Below, one piece after another: positions 16,801-24,020 of a stretch of 64,000 nucleotides of DNA. The notes below the pieces were generated by a model. That model was not told the DNA's origin, made no database searches, and worked only from the letters and a program-made list of their open reading frames with translations. The stretch spans positions 124,001 to 188,000 of the forward strand of contig JBFWZQ010000002.1 of the NCBI GenBank assembly GCA_050185195.1, in the 5' to 3' direction. Both the position numbers and the translations under genes were made by a program. The first letter of the stretch is position 1, and the number at the start of each line of letters is the position of its first letter. The stretch comes from CADEFQ01 sp050185195. GTDB lineage: Bacteria; Pseudomonadota; Gammaproteobacteria; Steroidobacterales; Steroidobacteraceae.

Positions 16801-17436
16801 CTTGACGCTGCCCGCTGCCTCCGCTGCAGCGAGCTTGTTCTTCAAGCCTGGCAGCGGGTAGCCGCTGTCATAGGCGAACTTGGCGAGCGACCTCGCGCGC
16901 GCAAGGTCGCCCACATCGACGTAGTACAACCCGGCCACGTAGCTGATCTCCACCGATTCGGGCGCGAGCCGCAACGCTTCTTCGTATTGCCGGCCCGCGT
17001 CCTCGCGATTGCCGCGCTTGAACAGATAGTTCGCGTAAATCACGTGCACTGCGGCATCGTCAGGAGCGAAGGCTACCGCGCGCTCAAAGAAACAATCGGC
17101 CGACGGTATGGTGGCGTCGACCGGAAAATGCCCGCCGCCGAGCGCGTAGCGCGCCATGGCCCGCAGCGCCCGATGGTGGTTCGGGAAGGCACGCAGGGTG
17201 TATTGCAGGTCGCCGAGCACAGTCCCGGACGACCCGCGTCGCAGCGACTCCACGTCTGCCGTGAAATGGAATGTGTCCACAATCGGCAGCTTGTCCCGCT
17301 TGTTGACGGGATCCCGGTAGTCGTAGGGCCCATAGGCATTCTGCAGGCTGCCACAGCCCGGCACGTCCTGTGCGAGCGCACGCCCTCCCAGGGCAAGCCC
17401 CAAACAGGCCATCGCAGCCAGCGTTATCCACTTCAC
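16789..17436 (-). CDS. Exported TPR-repeat protein
   Basis: A 215-residue protein from GTG at 17436, preceded by a GGTAGGG Shine-Dalgarno-like stretch. The N-terminus WITLAAMACLGLALGGRALAQD is a Sec signal peptide with an ALA-QD cleavage site. Mature sequence: a Cys-containing head (VPGCGSLQNAYGPYDYRDP), then TPR-like helices such as AVHVIYANYLFKRGNREDAG and VEISYVAGLYYVDVGDLA. Probably periplasmic. The product family is often annotated only as a TPR protein in EPS loci. It overlaps the convergent GNAT gene by 12 bases and diverges from the Tat kelch-like gene. Confidence 0.75.
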   Translation of the reverse strand: MKWITLAAMACLGLALGGRALAQDVPGCGSLQNAYGPYDYRDPVNKRDKLPIVDTFHFTADVESLRRGSSGTVLGDLQYTLRAFPNHHRALRAMARYALGGGHFPVDATIPSADCFFERAVAFAPDDAAVHVIYANYLFKRGNREDAGRQYEEALRLAPESVEISYVAGLYYVDVGDLARARSLAKFAYDSGYPLPGLKNKLAAAEAAGSVKSRK

Positions 17437-17512
17437 GACCCTACCTCGCTGCACACATCGCATTCGACACGCCAGCTGGGGATCATACCCGTGCCCGCCC
17501 GTGGAAGGCATC

Positions 17513-17528
17513 TGTGACGGGCGTCACG
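17513..17528. promoter_or_regulatory. CRP/Clp-like dyad between the TPR and Tat kelch-like genes
   Basis: TGTGACGGGCGTCACG fits the CRP-family pattern TGTGA-N6-TCACA at 9 of 10 positions, and its GTGACG/CGTCAC arms are perfectly symmetrical. A TTGACA hexamer starts two bases downstream. The same element occurs, with 14 of 16 bases identical, at 54936-54951 before the initiating sugar transferase. This region (17437-17706) is shared by the divergent genes. Confidence 0.5.
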
Positions 17529-17578
17529 CTTGACACACTGCGCAATGAGACAATTTCCGGCAATCGGACGCCACCCGG

Positions 17579-17596
17579 TTGGCTGCCCACTCGCAA
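17579..17596 (+). promoter_or_regulatory. Weak sigma-54-like -24/-12 element before the Tat kelch-like gene
   Basis: GTTGGCTGCCCACTCGCA has GG and GC separated by exactly 10 bases, with TTGGC at -24 and TCGCA at -12. Only part of the -24 consensus is matched, so this is a tentative call. It lies 110 bases before the ATG at 17707 and about 50 bases after the CRP-like dyad. Confidence 0.3.
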
Positions 17597-17706
17597 CGCT
17601 GTCGTTGCCCGGCGACATGGCCGGCGCAGGAAGACACCGATATAGTGCCAAGGCCTCGCGTTCGGGGCCACGGCGCCGCATGCGACGCCTTACTGGAGAT
17701 CGGGAC

Positions 17707-18879
17707 ATGTCCACTCGTAGAGACTTCTTGATGACCTCGGCAGGCTTGCTCGGTGCGGCGGCACCGCTGCTCGGAAAGGCGCAGGCATTGCCTTGCCCGC
17801 CACCGCAACTGGCGACCGACGGATCGAGTTCTGCCGCGACCGCCTGCACGCCGTCCACCATGCCCGCGTACATCGCGTCCATGGCGCCCTACCAGGTGCG
17901 CTCGCTGGGCGGCAGCTACGCGCCTGCGAACGGCACCAGCACGCTGCAGTCGGTCATGCCAGCCAAATGGGCGGGCGACGACGACATCATGCGGCCGTGG
18001 AGCGGCGGCGCGAAGTCGTCCAACGGCAGCAAGATGTACGTGCACGGCGGCGGGCACAAGGACTCGTCGAACAACGGCTTGTACAGTTTCGACTTTGCCG
18101 GCACCAGCCGGCCGACCGGGTGGACCGTCGAGAACGCCGGACAGACCGGCGTGACCTCCGATTTTTCAGTGGGCTCGAGCGGCACGCCGCTTTCGGTGCA
18201 CACCTACGATGCCATGGTCGACATGGGCGCGTCGCTCTATCGATTCGGCGGCTCGTCGCACCCCAATGGTTTCTTCACGTCGCAGGTGTTGCGCTACAAC
18301 AAGGCCAACTCGGTCTGGACCCGCTTGCCGAACTGGCCCGGCGATGCCTCGGGCGGATCGGCCATCGCGAATGCCGCGGCCGGCAAGATCCTGTTGATGG
18401 ATCGCTGGGTGAACTACAACACGTATGCGTTCTATCGCGTGGCGACCAACAACTGGAGCGCCGAGAAGCAGGTGGCATCGCAGTGGCCGGACGATTTCGC
18501 CGCGGCCTACAGTCCGTTGAGCAACGTGGGCGTGGCCATCGGTGGCGGCGGTGCGTTCTCTTTCAAGATCGACTGGTCCGCCGAAACCATCGTGCAGACC
18601 TCCCGTTCGCTGCCGTCGGGCGGCGGCCCGGCGCTCCTGTGGGACCCGACGCGGGACGTATTCTGGTGCTTCGGCGCGTCTGGCAACAACTCGAAACTCT
18701 ACGAGATCAACCCGGCCACTTTTGCCGTGACGACGCACAACCTGACCGGCGACGCGCCGCTGACCCCCGAGTCTGACTCGCGGGGTACCTACGGCAGATG
18801 GGTGTTCATGGACTCCTGGCGTGCCATCGGCTCGGTGGCGAGCCGTTCGTCCCCGGCTTTCATCATCAGGCTGCCGTAA
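17707..18879 (+). CDS. Tat-exported kelch/beta-propeller-like protein
   Basis: A 390-residue protein. The start ATG at 17707 follows a GGAG Shine-Dalgarno. The N-terminus STRRDFLMTSAGLLGAA is a twin-arginine signal. The mature part begins with a PCPPP motif and a TAC cysteine (about residues 29-48). After that, repeating KMYVHGGGHKDSSNNGLYSFD, SLYRFGGSSHPNG and FWCFGASGNNSKLYEIN segments resemble kelch/galactose-oxidase blades. No catalytic residues can be assigned. The second Tat protein of this locus (24021-25214) shares the CPP/TAC mature start. Its end overlaps the convergent ligase gene by 14 bases. Confidence 0.75.
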   Translation: MSTRRDFLMTSAGLLGAAAPLLGKAQALPCPPPQLATDGSSSAATACTPSTMPAYIASMAPYQVRSLGGSYAPANGTSTLQSVMPAKWAGDDDIMRPWSGGAKSSNGSKMYVHGGGHKDSSNNGLYSFDFAGTSRPTGWTVENAGQTGVTSDFSVGSSGTPLSVHTYDAMVDMGASLYRFGGSSHPNGFFTSQVLRYNKANSVWTRLPNWPGDASGGSAIANAAAGKILLMDRWVNYNTYAFYRVATNNWSAEKQVASQWPDDFAAAYSPLSNVGVAIGGGGAFSFKIDWSAETIVQTSRSLPSGGGPALLWDPTRDVFWCFGASGNNSKLYEINPATFAVTTHNLTGDAPLTPESDSRGTYGRWVFMDSWRAIGSVASRSSPAFIIRLP

Positions 18880-20173
18880 GTCGCGCGCGGGGCCTGTGCC
18901 CCGCCGTCTTCTTCAGGCGAGGCACGGCGGCAAGCCCGGCCAGGAGTGCGAATAGCCAGACCTGGACTTCCGCCTTGAGGAAGTCCGCGAACTGCCCGCC
19001 GATGAATACCACGACAAGCCCGCCGCACACGGCGGCCATCACGCTCGCCTCGAGCAAGGGCCTGTTTGCCCGCGCCGCCCGTCGCGCGGCCAGGCAGGAT
19101 TTCAGAACCCACAGCCACAATATCGAAAACAGGAAGGCCCCGGGAACTCCCTGCTCCACGAGCGTGCTGATGAAGGTGTTGTGCGAGGAACGCTCGCCCG
19201 TCTCGGTGAGATAGATCGGATCGAGGTACTGCGCGCTGAGGGCCGCGAAACCGCGATGGCCCACGCCCAGCGGATGTTTGCCGAACATGATCAGGCCGGC
19301 CTTCATCTGCAGGATCCTGCCCTCGGCACTGCCGTCCAGGGTTTCCTCCTTGTTGACCGCCGCTTCCATGGTCTGCATGCGCTCCCAGAACGTTTCCGAC
19401 GCCACGGCGCCGAATCCCAGGATGCCGAGGACGGCCAGCGTGTAGAAAAGGCGCGCGTTTTCCTTCGGCCGCAAGGCAAAGATGACCAGGCCGCCCATGA
19501 AGAGCGCGAGGAATGCACCGCGGCTGCCGGTGAGGACCACCATGTTGAGGATCAGGGGCACGGACACGAGCGCGGCATAGCGCCGCCAGTCCCGCTTCGC
19601 GAAAATCAGCATGGCACCGACAACTGCCGCGGTCGCGGCGTGCATGCCGAGCGTGTTCGAATCATCGATGCCCGGCCCGCCGACACCATCCAGTCGCCCA
19701 CCGGACGTGCCCGTCCCGAGCGCGACGAGACCCAGGTAACAGCTTCCGAGTACATGCGCGAGCAGGAAGTCGGCGGTCAGCAGCGGCGTATCGATCAGGC
19801 GGTACACCATGTAGTAGACGATGATGAACTTGGTGAAGATCAGCGCGCATTCGCGATGCAGCACCGGATCCAGCGCCCAAGGACTCTGGATCCAGAGCCA
19901 GATCGTGTAGGCGATCAGGATTTTTGCTGGAAAGGTCTTGTACCAGGGCGTGCGATTCGGGTCGGCCTTCAGCCGCGTCATGGCGAGTGCCGTCACGATG
20001 GCCGCCGTCATCGACCAACGCAGGTCGGGCAGGCCCTCGCCCCACCAGCGATGGGGAGCATCGAGGTAAAAGACGGCGATGTAGGTGTAGAGGCCGTAGA
20101 TCGGGTGGCGGAAGAACGCCATGCCGAGGCCGACGAGGAAGCACAGCAGGAAAATGATCGCCGTCAGCGACAC
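18866..20173 (-). CDS. O-antigen ligase family protein, exosortase A system-associated
   Basis: About 435 residues from GTG at 20173, overlapping the hydrolase 1 stop by 10 bases. It is a polytopic membrane protein with the Wzy/WaaL-type pattern: a series of helices from FLLCFLVGLGMAFF, the DAPHRWWGEGLPDLRWS loop, VLTGSRGAFLALF, and the large periplasmic loop with GHRGFAALSAQY and GERSSHNTFISTLVEQG. It matches the putative O-glycosylation ligase family of XrtA loci. It would act as polymerase (Wzy) or as ligase of glycan to protein or lipid in the periplasm. It is the last gene of the ACP-hydrolase operon. Confidence 0.9.
   Translation of the reverse strand: MSLTAIIFLLCFLVGLGMAFFRHPIYGLYTYIAVFYLDAPHRWWGEGLPDLRWSMTAAIVTALAMTRLKADPNRTPWYKTFPAKILIAYTIWLWIQSPWALDPVLHRECALIFTKFIIVYYMVYRLIDTPLLTADFLLAHVLGSCYLGLVALGTGTSGGRLDGVGGPGIDDSNTLGMHAATAAVVGAMLIFAKRDWRRYAALVSVPLILNMVVLTGSRGAFLALFMGGLVIFALRPKENARLFYTLAVLGILGFGAVASETFWERMQTMEAAVNKEETLDGSAEGRILQMKAGLIMFGKHPLGVGHRGFAALSAQYLDPIYLTETGERSSHNTFISTLVEQGVPGAFLFSILWLWVLKSCLAARRAARANRPLLEASVMAAVCGGLVVVFIGGQFADFLKAEVQVWLFALLAGLAAVPRLKKTAGHRPRARLTAA
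18887..18904. terminator. GC-rich hairpin between the Tat kelch-like and ligase genes
   Basis: GCGGGGC-CTGT-GCCCCGC forms a perfect 7-base-pair stem with a 4-base loop just after the Tat kelch-like stop at 18879, followed by a pyrimidine-rich CGTCTTCTTC. It also lies within the last codons of the convergent ligase gene. No true U-tract is present, so termination is a guess. Confidence 0.4.
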
Positions 20174-21033
20174 GGCGCACCACCGAATCGTTGTGCGAGC
20201 CAGCGACGGCACCGCTCGTTGAATTCCGCCAGTTGGCTCGCCTGCGAGAAGGTGTGATCGGCTTCGGGCATGTCGACGATTTCGACACCGCTGCGCGCGA
20301 TGACCTGCCGCCATCCAGAGTCCGCGCGGCAACGCGCGCGGAATTCGTCCGCCGTCAGGTCGCGGCCGCTCTGCACGATCAGCACCGGTCCGGCAAATTG
20401 CCGGAGGCCCGCGCGCATCGCGCCGATGAAACCCTCCCGCTGCGAGGGAGCAGCCTGCTTCGACGCGCGTGCGAGGCTGCCGAGCAGCGACGCCGCCGAT
20501 CCGCGGAAATCGAAGCCGCCGCCGGCGAGCTTGCGCCAGAAGCCCGCCTGCAGCAGCCTCGACAGGTAGTATTTCCTGACCACCACCGCGGCCTGGGACT
20601 GCTCGGAGCGCACCCACGGGTTCATCAGGACGAGGCCTGCAACCCGCGCATCCGAGGCGCAATACATCAGCACCGCCGACGCCGCGTCGCACAGGCCGAG
20701 GAGCACGACGCCGCGGCGCGGATGGCACGCAACCTCGATCGTGTCGACAGCCGCGCGGATGTCTTCGGTCACGTGCTCGAAGCCCAGCAGGTCGCCCTCG
20801 CTGTCACCCATGCCGCGATAGTCAAACCGCAGCACGGGAAACCCCGCGTCGGCGAGCGCGCGCGCGGAGAGCACGAATTGCCGATGACTGCCCGCACGAT
20901 ACTGCGGCCCTCCGACGACGATCAGCACCGCCACCTCGCACTCAACACCGGCCGCACGGTGCAGGATGCCGACCAGTTTGCTGCCCTGGCACTGGAACAC
21001 GAGGGGCTCGACCGCACCCATGCCGTCGTTCAC
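20164..21033 (-). CDS. Hydrolase 1, exosortase A system-associated (alpha/beta hydrolase)
   Basis: A 289-residue alpha/beta hydrolase. It has the oxyanion region VVGGPQYRAGSHRQF and FDYRGMGDSEGD, typical of this XrtA family. The nucleophile-elbow position is occupied by GLCDAASA instead of GxSxG, as in related family members. The acid/base end shows IVQSGRDLTADEF and PEADHTFSQ with the catalytic His. It overlaps hydrolase 2 by ATGA. Its role is inferred as release or transfer of an acyl unit from the acyl carrier protein encoded just upstream. Confidence 0.9.
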   Translation of the reverse strand: MNDGMGAVEPLVFQCQGSKLVGILHRAAGVECEVAVLIVVGGPQYRAGSHRQFVLSARALADAGFPVLRFDYRGMGDSEGDLLGFEHVTEDIRAAVDTIEVACHPRRGVVLLGLCDAASAVLMYCASDARVAGLVLMNPWVRSEQSQAAVVVRKYYLSRLLQAGFWRKLAGGGFDFRGSAASLLGSLARASKQAAPSQREGFIGAMRAGLRQFAGPVLIVQSGRDLTADEFRARCRADSGWRQVIARSGVEIVDMPEADHTFSQASQLAEFNERCRRWLAQRFGGAPCR

Positions 21034-21833
21034 GTCGCCGCCACGAGCGCAGGATTCGTCACGATCTCGGTCGCCATCCAGAAAGGATCGCCGGTCACCT
21101 GCGCGTGATCGATCCGGCAGCCGGCGGCGCGCGCGCGTTCAAGGGCGCGCAGCGTTCCTGGCGCGACGGGCGCCGCCGCGTCGCCCACCACCTCGAGCCA
21201 GCGGATGGGCGGGAGGGATCCCGTCAGTTCATCGTGGAGGTTCAGCGCTTCGATGTCGGCGCACAACTCGGCCGACAAAGGGTACCCCGCGACTTCGATG
21301 GTTTCGCCCGCCGTCATCCGGGCGCGCAGCTCCACGGCCGTCTCGCCACGGCCCTGCTCCATGCGCGACGCCATGACGCGGATGCGCAGGAACTGTTCGA
21401 TCAGGCGCGACCCGCTGGTCGCGGGCTGCCAGAACACCATGCTGGACAGTGCGAGGCCGTTGCGCCGGACTGCGGCAGCACCGAGCAGCGCACCGAGTCG
21501 GATACCGACCAACGCAGTGACGCGCCATCCCTGCGACGCGCTCCACGCCATGGCCGCAGCGATATCTTCGAGCCAGCGCGCGACACGCGCCGCCCCGAAC
21601 TCGCCCTCGCTGTCGCCGGTTCCTGCGAGGTCCACGCACAACAGGCCCCGGCCTTCGCTGCACATCCGGCGCGCGAGGTCGGTGACGATCCGGCGGGACT
21701 TGTTCATCTCCTCGGCGAACGGCGGCACGACCAGCGTGCATTCCCCCGTTGCGATACCGGGCGTGCGGAGCAGTACGAACAGGCGGCGGCCCGCCGCGCC
21801 GATGAACTCCGCGCGCAGGCCGTCCGTCATCAC
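21030..21833 (-). CDS. Hydrolase 2, exosortase A system-associated (alpha/beta hydrolase)
   Basis: A 267-residue alpha/beta hydrolase paralogous to hydrolase 1. N-terminal landmarks are VVPPFAEEMNKSRRIVTDLARRM and LCVDLAGTGDSEGEFGAAR. The elbow reads VGIRLGALLG, again without a classical Ser, and a WLEVVGD segment lies near the C-terminus. ATGA overlaps bind it to hydrolase 1 and to the acyl carrier protein. Both hydrolases plus ACP form a module that recurs in XrtA loci; the biochemical reaction has not been established to my knowledge. Confidence 0.9.
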   Translation of the reverse strand: MMTDGLRAEFIGAAGRRLFVLLRTPGIATGECTLVVPPFAEEMNKSRRIVTDLARRMCSEGRGLLCVDLAGTGDSEGEFGAARVARWLEDIAAAMAWSASQGWRVTALVGIRLGALLGAAAVRRNGLALSSMVFWQPATSGSRLIEQFLRIRVMASRMEQGRGETAVELRARMTAGETIEVAGYPLSAELCADIEALNLHDELTGSLPPIRWLEVVGDAAAPVAPGTLRALERARAAGCRIDHAQVTGDPFWMATEIVTNPALVAAT

Positions 21834-22081
21834 TGGCCGAGCTTGTCAGCCAGGAAGCGGTTCAGGGAGCCCACCGTAGCGAAGGTGTCCGCCGAGATCT
21901 CGTCGTCGTCGACGTGGATGTCGTACTGCTCCTCCATGGTCGTGATCAGCGTGACAACGGCCATCGAATCGAGCTCCGGGATCGCCCCGAGGAGCGGGCT
22001 GTCTTCCGTCAGCCGATCCGCGCGCTCACCCAGCTGCAGCGCCGTCTTGAGCAGGTTCCTGACGCCATCCAACGTATCCAA
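21830..22081 (-). CDS. Acyl carrier protein
   Basis: An 83-residue phosphopantetheine carrier. The attachment serine is in PELDSMAVVTLITTME, and the flanking helices (LDTLDGVRNLLKTALQLG; SADTFATVGSLNRFLADKL) fit an ACP four-helix fold. I place the start at TTG 22081 because a strong GGGGGAG Shine-Dalgarno lies 7-8 bases upstream; an in-frame extension to 22144 lacks one. A TACAAT -10-like hexamer lies 33-38 bases before it on the minus strand. It would carry the acyl group activated by the ligase at 11616-13208 and feed hydrolases 1 and 2. Confidence 0.85.
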   Translation of the reverse strand: MDTLDGVRNLLKTALQLGERADRLTEDSPLLGAIPELDSMAVVTLITTMEEQYDIHVDDDEISADTFATVGSLNRFLADKLGQ

Positions 22082-22145
22082 GCGACATCTCCCCCAATGG
22101 TGGTATCGGACATATTGTATCGGGCGCGCCGGCACCAACCGCACA

Positions 22146-22162
22146 CTGGTTCAAAGTTTGCT
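22146..22162 (+). promoter_or_regulatory. Sigma-54 (-24/-12) promoter for the asparagine-synthase-like gene
   Basis: CTGGTTCAAAGTTTGCT matches the sigma-54 consensus: CTGG at -24, TTGCT at -12, and exactly 10 bases between GG and GC. Transcription would start near 22173, 23 bases before the ATG at 22196. The spacing to the gene is ideal. The window encodes the sigma-54 activator PrsR. Confidence 0.65.
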
Positions 22163-22195
22163 AAGGTGCAGCATTACACCGCCGAGCCGCAATCG

Positions 22196-24001
22196 ATGAC
22201 GCAGATTTTCGGATACGCGGGTCGCTGGCCGCAGCACGACCCCGCTGCCCTGCACCTGCACGCACCCGCAGGCCTCGATACCGCCACGATCGCACCGCTG
22301 GACGCCGTACTGGCCGCCCCGGCCATCACCCGGCAAGGCAACCTGCTGGTCGCCGTTCGCGGCCAGCCCGTGTGGTTCCGGGACGGCCGCTACAGCCAGG
22401 CGCAGGCGGACGGCGAAGGCCTCCTCGCCGCCTATCGCGACCGCGGGGACGCGTTGCTCGAGGCCCTGCGCGGGCGCTATTCGCTTGCGATCCTCGACGG
22501 CGATCGCCGCCGGGTGCTGCTCGCCATCGACCCGATGGGCATCGAACGCCTGTGCTGGTCCGTCGTCGACGGCGGGCTCGTCTTCAGCGACTCCGCCGAG
22601 GCCGTCGCCAACTTCGCCCCCGTGGGCGCGACGCTGCGCGCCCAGGCCCTGCACGATTTTCTGTTGATGCACATGATCCCGGCGCCGGACACGGCCTTCG
22701 AGGGGGTACACAAGCTCGAGCCCGGCGTGCGGCTGGTCTTCGAGCAGGGTCGCGCGAACCTCGCCCGCTTCTGGACGCCCCGCTTCGATGAACGCGGCGA
22801 TGCATCCTTCGATGCACTCAAGGCCGGCTTGCGCGATGGGCTCGACGCCGCCGTTGCGCGCTGCGCACCGGACGCCACCACCGGCGCCTTCCTGAGCGGC
22901 GGCCTCGACAGTTCGACGGTGGCCGGGGTGCTCGGCAAGGTGAGCGGGCGGTCGCCGCGCACGTTCTCGATCGGCTTCGGCGTCGAGTCGCACGACGAGA
23001 TTCGTTACGCGCGCATCTCGGCCCGGCACTTCGGTTGCGACGCGACCGAATACAACGTCACGGCCGACGACATCGTCACCGCCTTCGATCGCATCGCCGC
23101 GGCCTACGACGAACCGTTCGGCAACTCGTCGGCGGTGCCGACCCTCTTCTGCGCGCAACTTGCCGCCAGGGCAGGCATCGATCACCTGCTCGCGGGAGAC
23201 GGCGGCGACGAGCTGTTCGGCGGCAACGAGCGCTACGCGAAACAGCAGGTGTTCGAACTATACGGACGCCTGCCCGCCTGGGCGCGCCGCGCCGTGCTCG
23301 AGCCCCTGTCCCGCGCCATCGCACCCGACAGCGCGCTGACGCCCCTGCGCAAGCTGCGCAGCTATGTCGACCAGGCCCGCATCCCGTTGCCGGAGCGGCT
23401 CGAGACCTGGAACCTCTTCTATCGAACACCGCACGCCGAGATCTTCGAGCCGGAGTTTGCGGCGGGCATCGATGTCCGGCGCCCCATCGAGACGATGGCC
23501 AGGGTCTATGGCGAGGCGCCCGACGGCACGTTGCTGAATCGCATGTTGCATTACGACTGGCACTTCACGCTCGCCGACAGCGACCTGCGCAAGGTGATCA
23601 CGATGTGCGATCTCGCCGGCGTGAAGGTGTCGTTCCCGCTGCTCGATGCCGAACTCATCGATTTTTCGCTGCGTGTCCCGACGCACGCGAAGATGGAGGG
23701 CCGTGAATTGCGCAGCTTCTACAAGCGCGCGATGGCCGGCTTCCTGCCGCAGGAAGTCATCGACAAGCAGAAGCACGGTTTCGGCCTGCCGTTCGGCGTC
23801 TGGCTCAAGGAACACGCGCCGCTGCGCGAACTCATCCTCGGCCACCTGAAACGCCTCGGGGAGCGCGGCATCGTGCGGCGGTCCTTCCTCGACAGGCTCG
23901 TTGGCGAACACGCGGCCGGGGACTCCGGCTACTACGGCTACGCCATCTGGGATTTTGCGATGTTCGAGGCTTGGCTCTCGGCTCACTCCCCCCGCGTTTG
24001 A
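22196..24001 (+). CDS. Asparagine-synthase-like protein lacking the glutaminase Cys
   Basis: A 601-residue AsnB-family protein. The C-terminal synthetase domain is intact: P-loop GAFLSGGLDSSTVAG (about 222-236), AAYDEPFGNSSAVPT, HLLAGDGGDELFGG and DKQKHGFGLPFGVWL. The N-terminal glutaminase-like domain begins MTQIFGYAG. The catalytic Cys2 of class II amidotransferases is replaced, so it either uses ammonia or forms an amide/amino-acyl link by another nitrogen donor. Start ATG 22196 lies just downstream of a sigma-54 site and a CCGAGCCG stretch without a strong Shine-Dalgarno. It is a single-gene unit ending in a hairpin. Confidence 0.85.
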   Translation: MTQIFGYAGRWPQHDPAALHLHAPAGLDTATIAPLDAVLAAPAITRQGNLLVAVRGQPVWFRDGRYSQAQADGEGLLAAYRDRGDALLEALRGRYSLAILDGDRRRVLLAIDPMGIERLCWSVVDGGLVFSDSAEAVANFAPVGATLRAQALHDFLLMHMIPAPDTAFEGVHKLEPGVRLVFEQGRANLARFWTPRFDERGDASFDALKAGLRDGLDAAVARCAPDATTGAFLSGGLDSSTVAGVLGKVSGRSPRTFSIGFGVESHDEIRYARISARHFGCDATEYNVTADDIVTAFDRIAAAYDEPFGNSSAVPTLFCAQLAARAGIDHLLAGDGGDELFGGNERYAKQQVFELYGRLPAWARRAVLEPLSRAIAPDSALTPLRKLRSYVDQARIPLPERLETWNLFYRTPHAEIFEPEFAAGIDVRRPIETMARVYGEAPDGTLLNRMLHYDWHFTLADSDLRKVITMCDLAGVKVSFPLLDAELIDFSLRVPTHAKMEGRELRSFYKRAMAGFLPQEVIDKQKHGFGLPFGVWLKEHAPLRELILGHLKRLGERGIVRRSFLDRLVGEHAAGDSGYYGYAIWDFAMFEAWLSAHSPRV

Positions 24002-24014
24002 TCCGCGGGGGGAG
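23986..24014. terminator. Bidirectional hairpin between convergent genes
   Basis: CTCCCCCCGCG-TTTGATC-CGCGGGGGGAG is a perfect 11-base-pair stem with a 7-base loop spanning the stop codon of the asparagine-synthase-like gene and ending 7 bases before the stop of the Tat gene at 24021. There is no U-tract on either side, but its position between convergent genes suggests a transcription stop for both. Confidence 0.6.
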
Positions 24015-24020
24015 CGCCCG

